Source: Turbatrix aceti (lineage: Eukaryota > Nematoda > Chromadorea > Rhabditida > Panagrolaimidae). Taken from it: a stretch of 64,000 bases of DNA. The stretch covers positions 5,645,725 to 5,709,724 of the forward strand of contig OZ017769.1 of assembly GCA_963969345.1 (NCBI GenBank). Reading direction: 5' to 3'. This document shows positions 10,920 through 23,000 of the stretch, piece after piece (positions within the stretch are counted from its first letter, which is position 1; every line of letters starts with the position of its first letter). The translations under genes and the position numbers were made by a program. The notes beneath the pieces are model-generated. The model did not search any database, was not told the origin of the DNA, and worked only from the letters and a program-made list of their open reading frames with translations.

Positions 10920-12652
10920 ATGTCGAAGGTGGTCGGTAATCTGACTGGAGCCCCTACTTTGGCCGCTGTTGGTGAGTTTTTTTCTTTATTCGATGCACCC
11001 TGGCTACTTGCGAGGACGGGTTCCGGGGGCTCGATTGCGATCGTTTCTGCTGATAACTCGGCACGACGCGCATGTTTTTGCATGGCTGCCCCGGAGGACG
11101 TCCAAACTGGGATAAAGAGTAAACAAACACCTGGCGCTCGTTTTCAGGCAATCACACGTGGCAGCAGGGAGCCGTGGGCAAGCTATGGGCCGAGCGGAAG
11201 CTCATGGCTCACACGCCGCTCCAGGTGCTTACCGTCGAAGGCCTGCCGCACACAAAATTCATCTTCAAGGACGAGAGCAAGTCGATCACAAAGAACCTCA
11301 AACACCGATTCACTTGGTGCCTCTTCATGTGGGCCGTGCTGGCCGGCAGCCTGCAGGAGGGCACTCCCGTCTACGAGGCCTCTTCGGGAAACACTGCCAC
11401 GAGCGAGGCGTACATGGCTCGGCTCCTCGGGCTGCCCTTCACGGCTGTCGTGCCCTACTCCACAGAAGAGGCCAAGATCAAGCGTATCGAGAGTTACGGT
11501 GGGAAAATCATCAAGACCGCCAATACGGAGATGTTCAACAAGGCCGCCGAGCTGGCGAAGCAGAATAACGGCTTCTACATGAACCAGTTTGCCAACGCTT
11601 TCCGCGCGGAGGAGTTCCACGAGTCGGGCGAATACGAGTTCGAGTCGACGAATGTTTTTCATGAAATCATCGAGCAGGTCAAGGAAGCCAAATATGGGGC
11701 TGTCGACTTTTTTGTTCACACCGCGGGCACCGGTGGCACGATCACGTCTGTTGGAAGCTATGTGAAGAAATATGGCCTCCCGACAAAGGTGGTCCTTGCA
11801 GACACGCAGTTTTCTGCATACTTTGACTACGCCGTCCACGGAAATTTCAAAAACCAGACAGGTGCGCCTTTCTGGCAGAAACCCGGTATGGAGGGCACTG
11901 GTTTCGGATACGCGGGACCTCTCGTCCTTGGCGTGTCCACGAGTCTGCAGCCCTCGGTTTTGGATCTGGCCTACAAGATCCCAGACCTGGCTTCGACTGC
12001 TGGCATGCATGTGCTTAGAGGTTGGTTTTGGGGGCTGCTACGACCTATGCCGTCGAGTATCTGAAAATTTCGGAAACCCGATCCGAACCTCAAAATTTTC
12101 GGTTAATCTATATCCAAATTTCGAAGATTCGTAAATCAAAAAAAAATGACATAAAATCAATTGAAAGGCTTCTGGAGCGAAAATATGGTCTTGTAAAAGG
12201 TTTTGCGGAACATTTTTTTACTTTCATGACCTTTTTTGGGGTTTTCGGGTACTCGAAAATCCTGAATTTTGGGTCGGGCCGGGTTTTGGTCCTGTTTCGG
12301 GTCGGGTACCCAACATCACTGGTTCCGACCCCGCTGAACCGATTTTTTTGCAGAACGCGGTGTGCATGGTGGCACAAGCACCGGTGTCAACTTCGTCGCT
12401 TCCCTCGCGCTCGCCGCCAACAACCGCGGTACCCCGACCGACCCCACCAACGTCGGCCTCATCCTCGCCGACGGCGCGGACATCTACAGCGACACGTACT
12501 TCAACACGACATGGATCTCCACGGCCTTTGCTGCCCAGGGTGGACTGACGACTTTCAACTGCTGGAAGCGAACGCTGCGCAACGCCGTCACGCTCGGCTT
12601 CGATCCCCTGCCCGTGGGTGCGCGGTCCTGCAAGACACCGGCCGGAGCGTAA
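10920..12652 (+). CDS. Cysteine-synthase/cystathionine-beta-synthase-like PLP enzyme
   Basis: This is a fold-type II pyridoxal-phosphate enzyme related to cysteine synthase. It resembles an uncharacterised nematode subfamily (the C. elegans F13B12.4 type, from memory). Exons are 10920-10971, 11148-12020 and 12354-12652, 407 residues. It starts MSKVVGNLTG and has the putative PLP lysine K69 in NLKHRF. The substrate loop SSGNT is at 96-100 and the phosphate-cradle GTGGT at 211-215. There are no C-terminal CBS regulatory domains. The conserved block NQFANAFRAEEFHESGE sets the subfamily apart from plain O-acetylserine sulfhydrylases. The exact substrate is unknown. The last intron (12021-12353) carries a possible transposon end. 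A poly(A) signal lies at 12724-12729. Confidence 0.9.
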
Positions 12653-12723
12653 AAGGGGATAATTCCCCCCCCCCTTCACCCGCCGACTGCGATATTTGTT
12701 AGTTTATTGTGTGTGCGACATAA

Positions 12724-12729
12724 AATAAA
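12724..12729 (+). promoter_or_regulatory. Poly(A) signal AATAAA for the cysteine-synthase-like gene
   Basis: The hexamer lies 72 bases after the stop codon at 12650-12652. Confidence 0.6.
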
Positions 12730-13703
12730 ATCCCCGGTTAGCCGAAACTTTGTGATTTGTGATAAAATATTGTCGACGAGCGAGCGAAAGTGGAAAGTGA
12801 AGTGACTTTCACCATCACCGTCGCCGGGAGGGGCGGTGATGTATAATATGTAGATGCGCGATCGCCTGTGGTGGTGGTGGAGGCGGCGGTTCCTTTCTTT
12901 CCTTATCCCTTGTCAGACTGGCATCATCATTGGCTGTTCTGTTCACAAATCAATCTGTTAATCGATTTTGGCGTTGCCGAGGGAGGTTTGATGCACGCTG
13001 CGCGATCGACTGCTGATCGGTCGACGTCATAGATAGTTCTTTTGTCAATGGCCATTTTCCTCGCATCAAACGCGTGTAATCCCGTTCTCGGTCTTTGATG
13101 CCCTGGATTGCAGAGAATGGCCAAATTTGCAGATTTATGGAGTTTTTTAGTAGTCATGTGCGATAAAAAAAACCTGGAAAAAAATTGAAAATAATGGCCT
13201 TGATCGCTGACAAATCGAGTTCGTTTGCTTGATTCGCCCCATAAATTGTCCGCGCCATGTGTTTCCCGATGGGTGCAACCCCTCCAGAGCACCCGCGGGT
13301 GGTCATCGCCGAAAATCGACAAACAATCGCTTCTGATGAGTCAGTGTTCTTCTTGAAACTAAAAAACTCCGTCTGATTCATCGGCACGACTGAATTTTCG
13401 TGCTGAACTGATTCAGTTTTTTTTTGTTCTGTTTTTTTTTCGTTTTTGTACAACGCAACGTACTTCTTTGTTTCCCAAGAACTTGAGTTCGCCAGCAACT
13501 GCCACTTCGGGCGCTCCCGTTCGTCAACCGTGCGCGAGACCAGAAACACGTGATTGTTGCTTTTTTCTTCAGAAGCTCGTCTTGCTGTGTTTTGTGCCTG
13601 TCTACAGACGTCTGCAGCAGCACCCCTCCCCGCCGCCGCAAAGGCAGTCAAAACCCCCGTGTAGCGCATCTTGCATTTTCGTGCATTTTTTTCGGGTGGT
13701 GGC
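12730..13703. other. Intergenic region upstream of the Na+/H+ exchanger
   Basis: No exon supported. Minus-strand open frames at 12927-13934 have no recognisable domain and run into the exchanger's first exon. The region is presumed promoter and 5'-UTR of the exchanger. Confidence 0.45.
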
Positions 13704-16520
13704 ATGAAGACGTCGATTGTGCTCGTCCTCCTGGTTGGACTCTTCGTAGCGTGCCATGCCAACATTCCAGTTAATTCTACGGTGACCAAGCAGCAGCGGA
13801 GCAGCATCGCGCTCTTCGACTTTGACTGGCACCACGTCGAAGCCGCGTACACCGTTACCGTCTGGATTATTGTGGCTTCTATTGCCAAGATTTGTAGGTG
13901 GCTTGGTTGGTTGCCAAATTGCTTTAAACGTCATTTTAAGTGTTCCACGTGAACAAAAAGTTCGGCGATGCCCTCCCCGACAGCGCGTGTCTCATCGTCG
14001 TCGGCCTCATCCTGGGATACGTGCTTCACGTTCTCCACGTCAATCGGCGTTTGTTCAATCTCGAATCGTCGCCCTTCTTCCTCTACCTGCTGCCGCCCAT
14101 CATGTTCGACGCTGGATATTTCATGCCTAATCGGCAGCTTTTTGATAACTTTGACAGCGTCATGCTTTTTGCCGTCGTCGGCACAAGTACGTTTACGTTT
14201 ACTTCTTTTTCAAACGTTTATTTCCGTTGTCTTCAGTCATGAACGCCGGAGCAATAGGCGCGACGCTGTACACCTGCGGGCTCTACGGCCTGTTCAGCGT
14301 CCAGTTCGGCATCTACGAAATCATGCTCTTCGCGTCACTGATCTCGGCGGTGGATCCCGTAGCCGTGATCGCAGTTTTTGAAGAGGTCAGTTTGCGCTTC
14401 ACTTCACACGCTCTAATTTTTGCTTCCGATGAAAGTAAAAAAAACTTTGATCGAATCATGATTTTTTCATCGTTAAAAAAGTGACATTAGTATTTTTTGC
14501 GGAAAGCGAAGATCTTTGAGAAGAAAATGGTGACTCAGCTGATCACGCTCTGAAAAAAAAAGAAAAAAAAAATACTCTGACATTTCGGACTCATCATTTT
14601 TTTATCATTTTCAGATCAAAGTAAACGAATTCCTGCTCATCAACGTCTTCGGAGAAGCGTGAGTTCTTGTTTTCTGATCTCGCTGCGTAATCCCCCATTT
14701 TTCATGCGTATCCGGTGTTCCTGCGCAAAAATAAACCACTTTGCACATTTTTTTGATCACCAGACAATAAACATTACTTTTTCCGGTTTTTGCAGACTGT
14801 TCAACGATGGCATCACCGTCGTGCTCTACGTCATGTTCAAGAAATTCATCGACATCGGCGCCGAGAATGTCGACAGCCTCGACTATGCTATCAGCGGCGC
14901 GTCGTTCATCATGATCGTCTTCGGGGGCATTTTTATCGGCCTCGTTGCCGCCTTCATTGCCAGCTTCAGCACCAAGTGAGTCGGACTGGCAACATTTTTT
15001 TTCGGGACGCGCAAGCCAGGATTGGGCATGTCCCAAAAAAGTTCGCGTTTGTCCGCGCATTGAAAAAATCTGTTTGATGCTTGTTTGCGAACAAAAAACA
15101 CGCAGTTCGTCCATATTTGATGCAAACGTTTTAGGTACGCTCATATCGTATCACAAAGTCCCATCGCGCCGGTTTTCATCTTCACGATTCCGTACATGGC
15201 GTATCTCACGGCTGAAATGTTCCAGGTTTCCAGTATCCTAGCGTGAGACTTGCTCCGACCATTTGAAGTTTAACACGCTGTTTTTAGAATCGTAACATGC
15301 GGCATCGTAATGAAAGAATACGTCAAGACGAACATCACGACCGAAGCTCGCGTATCCGTCAAATACTTCGCTAAGATGCTTGCCCAGAGCGCTGAACTTG
15401 TCATCTTCATGTTCCTCGGCCTCTCAACCATCACCTACGACCACCAGTGGGACACCGCGTTTGTCATCGTCACGGTCGTCAGCTGTCTCGTCTACCGTAC
15501 CCTCTTCATCATCATTCAGTGCGCCATCCTAAATCGCTTCAGGACCAAGAAATTCTCAGCCGCTGACCAGTTTGTACTTTCCTACGGAGGCCTGCGAGGG
15601 GCCATCGCCTTTGGTTTGGCGGTCTCGATGCCGGCCGCCATCGCCGCCAAGAATATGTTCGTGACGAGCACCATTGCGGTCATTTTTTTCACGGTCTTTG
15701 TACAAGGAGTGACGATCCGTCCGCTGTTGTTTTGGCTGGGCATTGACTGCAAGGCGGACGAGCAGAAGGCCTTCGTCGAGGACATGTACAACAGGTACAT
15801 CGATCTCGCCATGTGCGGGGTCGAGGAAATCGCTGGGAACAAGGGACGGCATTGGCTGAGGGAAGCGTAAGTTCCGGGTCTTGAGGGGAAATTAGGAAAA
15901 TGATCGCGCGGTGTTTTTTACTTTTGCAGCTACCGACGATTCAGCTCGGAGGTTCTAATGCCGATTCTGACGAATAAGCACAAGACTGAGCAGGACAGAT
16001 CGCTGCTGACTGCTTTTTCGAAGTCCACGTTGCAGGAGGCGATGGAGTTCATCAACAAGGGGATGGTGTAAGTCCTAATTTTTGCAGCCCCGGAAAAATG
16101 TTCTATCATGGCATTTTTAGACCACCCCACTCGTCGCCGCACAAAACGAGCACGAGCAGCGGCAGCCAGATCCACCCCGCTTCGACGACGACCTCGCCGT
16201 CATCGATGACGACGGCGGGAGCAGGAATGCCGACCGAAGAAGTGCTCAGCAAGATGCTGGGCCAGCTCGTCGACAAAAAGTTCCAGGAGCTCTTCGCGAT
16301 GTCCCTGGCGTCTGCGGAGAAGAAGCAGTCGGACATCGCGGACAACTACATCGACGGCCTCCGGGCTTCGCAGTGGTCGGTAGACGCGAAGCCGGATGAT
16401 CGCCGCAACCGGAGCGAGGGCTTTGTCGTCCACGCACACCGGCTGGAGAGGCACAGGTCACAGCCCAACGTGACCAGCGTCCAGCTCTTTAAAGACAAAA
16501 AAACTAACAATGAGCAATGA
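13704..16520 (+). CDS. Na+/H+ exchanger, NHE (SLC9A) family
   Basis: This is an electroneutral Na+/H+ antiporter, probably of the plasma-membrane (NHX/NHE1-5-like) group. Nine exons: 13704-13893, 13941-14186, 14237-14385, 14615-14658, 14796-14975, 15135-15242, 15288-15866, 15930-16067 and 16121-16520, giving 677 residues with all phases fitting. A hydrophobic leader (MKTSIVLVLLVGLFVACHA) precedes about 12 membrane segments. The family core VDPVAVIAVFEE leads into FGEALFNDGITVVLY, where E209 and D214 match the ion-binding Glu and Asp of NHE1. FSAADQFVLSYGGLRGAIAFGLA marks a later helix pair. The soluble tail (from about residue 495) is Ser/Thr- and charge-rich and rather short. The fourth exon is only 44 bases. 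A poly(A) signal lies at 16587-16592. Confidence 0.95.
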
Positions 16521-16586
16521 GCCATGTAAAACGTGTACCATAATATGTATCATTTTTGAACCGTGGTATCGAGCGCGCGAATGTGA

Positions 16587-16592
16587 AATAAA
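16587..16592 (+). promoter_or_regulatory. Poly(A) signal AATAAA for the exchanger
   Basis: The hexamer lies 66 bases after the stop codon at 16518-16520. Confidence 0.6.
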
Positions 16593-17077
16593 TCGATGAC
16601 CGGTTCCGTGTTGATGACAAACAAAAAAACAGGGAAACAACCCGTTTCGAGGCGAGACAAAACGAGCGCATCCCGAAAACCCTCTCCACACGGACAGCCA
16701 GACAACATCATCACGGATGTCACGCGGACACTGTCGAGTCGTCGATGGGGATCTGTAGGGGAAAGGATGAACGCACCTCCAGGCTTATTGTCAGGTTTTT
16801 GAAAGAGCAGCGGCCGCGCCTGGCAAAGTGCGCTGAACTAACTGCCTGGTGGGTGCGCGCACCGTGCTGACGAGGGCTGGCGCTGGCTGGCGTCGCATCT
16901 CTTTTCTCGTTGGCAGGGTCTGTCTCTTTGATTGACGCTTCGGTCCCTCGGAGGACATCCTGGACCCGCGATAGGGTTGTTTATGGACACTGACGAGAGT
17001 TGCCCCGTGGCTGATTTGACTGCTTTTTGCTACTGGTCTGATCTGGCGTTTCGCTTTCAGCATGTGCAATGCGTGAT
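16593..17077. other. Short intergenic region before DNAJC13/RME-8
   Basis: No gene recognised. It ends in a TTTCGCTTTCAG acceptor (AG 17059-17060), 17 bases before the DNAJC13 start codon, consistent with trans-splicing or a 5'-UTR intron. Confidence 0.5.
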
Positions 17078-20000
17078 ATGACTGACTTCATCGCGAGCAA
17101 TCGCGACGTCGCCTGCTTCCTGGTCACGAAGCACTCTTCCTGGAGGGGAAAGTAAGTCGATCCCGGTGCACCCGAGGGCCTCAGGACCAGACGGCTTTCA
17201 GGTATCGGCGCATCTTCTCCGTCGGGACACTCGCGATCACTACGTACAATCCTCAGACCCTCGAAATCACCAATCAGGTGTGTGCGGTTTTTTATATGTC
17301 AGAAAAATAGGAGTTCAAAAAACAGTCATTCCGGTAGGGGTAAAAGTGTGTATTTCGTTTCGGGATGAAAAATAGACCGAGCCGGACTTTTAAAATCCCA
17401 TCAACTGATCGTAACTTTTTTAAAGAGCATTATTTATGTTAGATGGATGACGACACGGCCGCGGCCATTCTGCTGGACTCAGGGCGTCGAACACGGATCG
17501 ATAACAATTTTTTTCAAACCATTTTTTTAGTGGCCGTACACAGAATTTATCCGGGCAGTCGCGGACGCGTCTCGCAATGCATCGGGCACGCGGGACAACG
17601 AATTCGTCATCTACATGCGAAAGAAAAACAAGTCGGAGACAATGCGATTCAGCTCGGACTACACGAAAGACGTCCTCACCCTCATCTACAATTATGAATC
17701 CAAATTCGCAGGCCCGCAAGTCGAGAGACCGGTTCGTGGCTCTACCTGGGGGTCGATTAACGGTCAGGTGCGTGCTTTCAGGTGTACAACTGCTTCAAGG
17801 AGAGCTGGGCGTGCAAGAGGGAGCCCATCTACCTGGAGGTAGGCGGTGCGTCTCTGTACCAACTGAATCGGCAGAAAATTGTCGTTGGAGTGTATAACTA
17901 CAAAGACATCCGGCACATTCTGCGGGTCTCGGACCAAAATGGGGGTTTTGTCATCGAAGTCGGCGACCAGATGCGCAGGGTAGGGACAAGGAGATTTTTG
18001 AAGGAGTTGTACGAGCGGGAGAATGGACGTCGATTTTTAGCACCTGTTTGTCTCTCAGAACGCGGACCAGATGATCAACGAGATTCGGGTAAACGCGAGC
18101 GAGAACATCGGCCACTCCATCGTCATGTCTTCCAAGCCGGTCTCGATCGACGACTTCCGCCTGACCCGCCTCGGACTCTGCAGCGAAGACAAATTCCTCA
18201 CGTCCTACGTCGAATTCCGTGCCCAGAAGGTCTCTCCCCGGTACGAAGCGAACGCGCGGAGGGTGCTGTGCCTCAGCGAGAAGTGCATCATCGAACGCGA
18301 CCCAGCGACGTACTCGCCCGTCTGCGCGCGCCAGCTGACGTCCATCGTCTGCCTCTGCAGGGACCTCAACGACCCACAGCGATTTTCTATTGAATACGAG
18401 TCCGGTGAGAGACGGGAGTACACAAGCAACGAGCGGGACCTCATCCTGGCTTCGCTGATCGACGGATCGCGCGGCTCTAGCAATTACCAAATTTTTGTGA
18501 CGTCTAAGAACTTTGAGAAACAGCTTCGGATTTTGCCGTTTAAGCATCTGCTTGAGGAGGACGGCGAGGCGCAGCTCATGAAACACATTACCAGCGTTCC
18601 GCGTGGGTTTTGCCTACTTTGAAACCGTTTTTTTAAACGCCGTTTTTTTCAGCGGGTCTCAAAGCGAGCGACATGATCCGCCGCTTCAACGCCAACGTGC
18701 CCTTCAACGGCCTGACCCACGCGCTCCCCAGCGAAGGCTTTTTCTCCGAAAACAAAGGCCGAGTCATCATTTCATGCCTCGAAGCCGTGCTCGCTGAAAA
18801 ATACGACAAAAGCGATCTCGACGCTGTTTTCAAGGTCGAAGCGCAGCTCGCGTGCCTCCACCGCCTGTTCGCCAGCAAAGCCGGCTTCCAGGCCTTCACG
18901 ACAGTCGCCGGAATCCGCGAGAACCTCGGTTTGCTGGTGGTTAACGTGCTCAAGTGGAAGCACGAGGCGATCGACCACGCGACGGTCGAGATGCTCTGCT
19001 CGCTCATGCAACCCATGCACCCCAACTACGAACTTCGACTCGAGCAGCTCAACAAGAAATCCCTGCTGTCGAGCAAGGATTTTGTCGAGCACCTGCTCAA
19101 CCTCGTCGTACACCACGTGGTGAGTGTTCTGACCTTCTGGGGAGGCTGAGCGACGCAGGTGCTTTGCAGGGCAGGGGCACGGGCAGTCTCGTGATCATGG
19201 CAATGCTCGATTTTCTTACGTACACCGTGTGCGCGCCCTACAGCGAGACCACCACTGGCGACATCTTTGACATGATCCTGGATTGCGTGGCCGAGAGAGG
19301 CCGGGCGTTCTACAAGCTCTTCCACAGCCCGTCTATGACGATCATCAAGGGGGCGGGGCTTGTGATGAGGGCAATCATTGAGGAATCCACGCCGGAGATC
19401 TCCAAAGCCATGCAGTTGCTCTCGCTGACGGAGGGCGCGTTTCTGACTCACCTTCAGCTGGCGCTGCTCTCGACGGGCAAAGACCTCCGCGTGCTGGCCA
19501 ACAAGCAGCTCAGCGGTCACCTGATCAGTCTCTGGATCTCGGATAATTCCGCGGCCATGGAGCTTCTCAGACGGTGTATTGTGAGTGTTCCCACGTTTTT
19601 AAAATTTTTTACCGGGCTTTTTTCAGCCCCGAGGTCTGTTGAATTTCCTCGACTCAAAAGAAAAAGTTCCCGTCCACGAAGCGGATTACCTGCTCGTGCG
19701 CAACAACCTCGACATGGCCACCCAGGAGACTAGGCAGACGTCGATCGAACAGCAGCTCCGGAGCATCCAGGTGACCCTCGAGGCGAGACTTGAAGGTCTG
19801 CTTCAACATTGGGATATTGAGCGAAAGATGAACTTTCTCACCCCTGCACGGGAGCAGGACAAGGCCAAGGAGAAGCCCGTCGTGCTGCGAAGACGACGAC
19901 GCCAGGTGCAGAGTGTAACGAACTGGAAACTCTTCTGCTACCAATTTGGTCGGGATCACGCCAAGGCGGATCTCATCTGGAACGAGAAAACCCGGGAAGA

Positions 20001-23000
20001 GTTCCGCCACGCTATCGAAAACGAACTCCGGCTTCTCCAGTCGGAAATGGAATTTGTCCCTGCCGGAACGCTGGTTTCATGGAACCACGCCGAGTTCAAC
20101 ATCAGGTACAATTCTTTGGCTGACGAGACCAAGATTGGAGACTATTATCTGAGGTTTTTGCTAACTGAAGACCACGCGGAAGCAACTCCCATTCACGAAC
20201 CGTAAGTTTTTTTGCTGTGGTGAATGTTGTTATTCCGTTTGGTTAACTTTTGCAGGGTGCAGTTCTTCAACGCCGTCTACCACCGCTTCCTCCTGACCCA
20301 GAGACCGGCGATGAAGTGCGCGTGTCTCAAAGCGATGGGTGTAGCCTACGAACGGCACGCCCATCAGATCGGACCCTTCGAAGACGCGCAGTACATGGTA
20401 TCCATGCTGGAGAAGTGCACGGACCCGGCGGAACGAGACCATTTTGTCTTCCTCATCAGCCGGCTCGTCTACGAACGCCGAAACGTGCAGCAACTCATCG
20501 ACGCCGGCGCTCTGCCTTTATTGCTGGATTTGGCCATGCTGGGTCATTTACACGTTTCGAGGGCGATGATCGCGGCCCAGACGAATGTCATCGAAGCTGG
20601 CTCCACCGCGGGCGGCAACGAAACACTGGAATGGTACCACCGGGACGCAAAAGGCGAACGACAGGGTCCACTTACTTTTACGGCCATGAAGGATCTCTAT
20701 ACGGATAAGAAACTCACGAAGGAGAGCTCCATCTGGGCGGAAGGCTTCAAGACGTGGGCGCCGCTCGGATCCGTGGCTCAATTCAAGTGGACCATATGCG
20801 CGGAACTCGATCGGGTAGCCGAGGTGAGATTTCTCTTTGCGCACTCACCTGGCCGAACTTGCATGTTTTTCAGGGGCAGACACCGGTGCTGTACACGCTG
20901 ACGGAGCTCTGCGTCGTCGTGCTGGACGTCTTCATCCAGATGTGCTCCTTCTTCCCTTCACGGGACGCAAATGGCGCTGTGATCAGACCTCTCCCGGCGG
21001 TAAAGCGCATCCTCTCCGAGCCCGCGATGCTCTACCAGGTAGCCCAGCTCCTGCTCACCTACGACCCCTCCGTCGTGCAGCGCGTCGCCACCCTGCTGTT
21101 GTCTGTCGTCGAAGACAACCACTGCGTCTCGCGGATTTACCTCTCGGGCGCCTTTTTCTTCATCCTCATGTACAATGGCTCAAACATTCTTCCTGTCGCC
21201 CGATTCCTTCACTACACACATCTCAAGCAGTCCTTCCGATCAGTTGTCGTGAGTTTTTTTTTCCGGTTGGTGCAAGTTTTTTTTTACGCGCGCGCGTTTA
21301 TTTCAGAGCAAATCCGAACTTGCCAGTCGCAGTATTCTCAGTCCGATCCTCCCCGAAGCTACGATCTTTTACCTTGTGCAATACGGTCCCGAAAAATACG
21401 CCGAAGTATTCCTCGGCGAATTTGAAAATCCAGAAATCATCTGGAACACTGAAATGAGACGGTACATGATCGAAAAACTCGCGCTGCACGTCAGCGACTT
21501 TTCGTGCCGTCTGACGTCGAATGTGAAGGCGCTGTACAATTATTGTCCGCTCTCGCCCATTGAGTATCCCCAGCTCGAGAGCGAGCTTTTCTGCCATTAC
21601 TACTACCTGCGGCACCTCTGCGACGAAGCCCGCTTCCCCGAATGGCCCATCCGAGAGCCCGAAATCTTCCTGCGTCTTTGCCTGGAAGTTTGGCACGACG
21701 AGATGGAAAAGAAGTCCACAACCATGTCAGTCGAACAGGCGTGCGCGGAACTCGGCATCGAAGGCGGCGAGGATGCGTGGAAGAACGCGTCAACTGTGAA
21801 GAAGGCCTATCACGCGCTGGCTGTCAAATACCATCCTGACAAGAACCCAGAAGGCGCCGAGAAGTTCAAGAAGATCAACGACGCGTACGTCTATCTCACG
21901 TCGGAGCTGGTGCGCATGGCCAATACGGGAGTCGTTGATGTGAAGCGAATCGTCATTTGTCTACGCACGCAGTCTATTATCTATTCGAGACACTGCGAGG
22001 ATCTCGGCGAGCTCAAGTACGCCGGATACACGAGTCTCATCCAGACGATCGATCTCGAGGCTCAGGATGAGAAACTCTTCAACGAGGGAAAAGGTGAGCT
22101 TCTCATCGCCGCTGTCGAGCTTTGCTCGTGGACGCTTCGGTCGTCGGCGCTCAACGCGGAGCAGCTGAGGCGGGACCACGGTTTGGACGCTCTCTACCGG
22201 ACTTTTGAACGATGCGTGCCGAACGTGAACGCGTCGTCCAAGGAAACGGACATGTCGGTGCAGGTGTGCATGCACGTCTGCTACTGTTTCGCCACCGCTG
22301 CCCAGTTCGACGCCTGCAGGGAGCGGATCGCGGAGATGAAAATGATCTTCCAAAACCTTTGTCACCTTCTGAAATTTGACGTAAGCCGGCTTATTTTGAT
22401 GCTTCTGACATGAGCAATGTTTATGTTTCTGTTTTAGCACCTCCACAAACTCGCAGTGGCAGCAGCGGAATGCGTGTGCTCGTTTTCGGTGTGCACGCTG
22501 CTCCAGACGCAGCTCTTCCAGGCGGGCATCATCTGGCAGCTCCTGCCTCACCTCTTCCGCTTCGATCACACGCTGGACGAAGGCGGTGTCAGTCATTCAG
22601 AAGACACCAACCAGCAGTCGGTGCTCAACAAGCTGGCGCGCGTGTCCTGCGAAGCGCTCTCCTGCCTAGCCGGCTACCGAGACGAGCACCCCGACAACGA
22701 TGGGGTTCAGAAGTCGCTTGTTGCTATGCTCACGCCCTACGTCAGCCGGCTCATGCGGGAAGAAGACAACGACCGGGTGCTCAAGATCCTGAACAGTAAT
22801 TCGGAGAACCCGTACATTATCTGGGACAACGCGACCCGCGCGCAGTTGCTCGAGTTTGTCGAACGGCAGAGGACGTCTAACTTTGGACAGGTGAGTCATT
22901 GGCAGTTTATCAGGGTGGCGCTTAAGTGTGTGATTATTTTTCAGAGCGAATTCTTTGGCGCAGAATTCCAGTTGAGCGTCTACGCAAAGGAACTCGTTGT

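Noticed and set aside
12927..13934. Minus-strand frames upstream of and over the exchanger's first exon
   Set aside because: They overlap the well-supported plus-strand signal exon and show no recognisable protein pattern.
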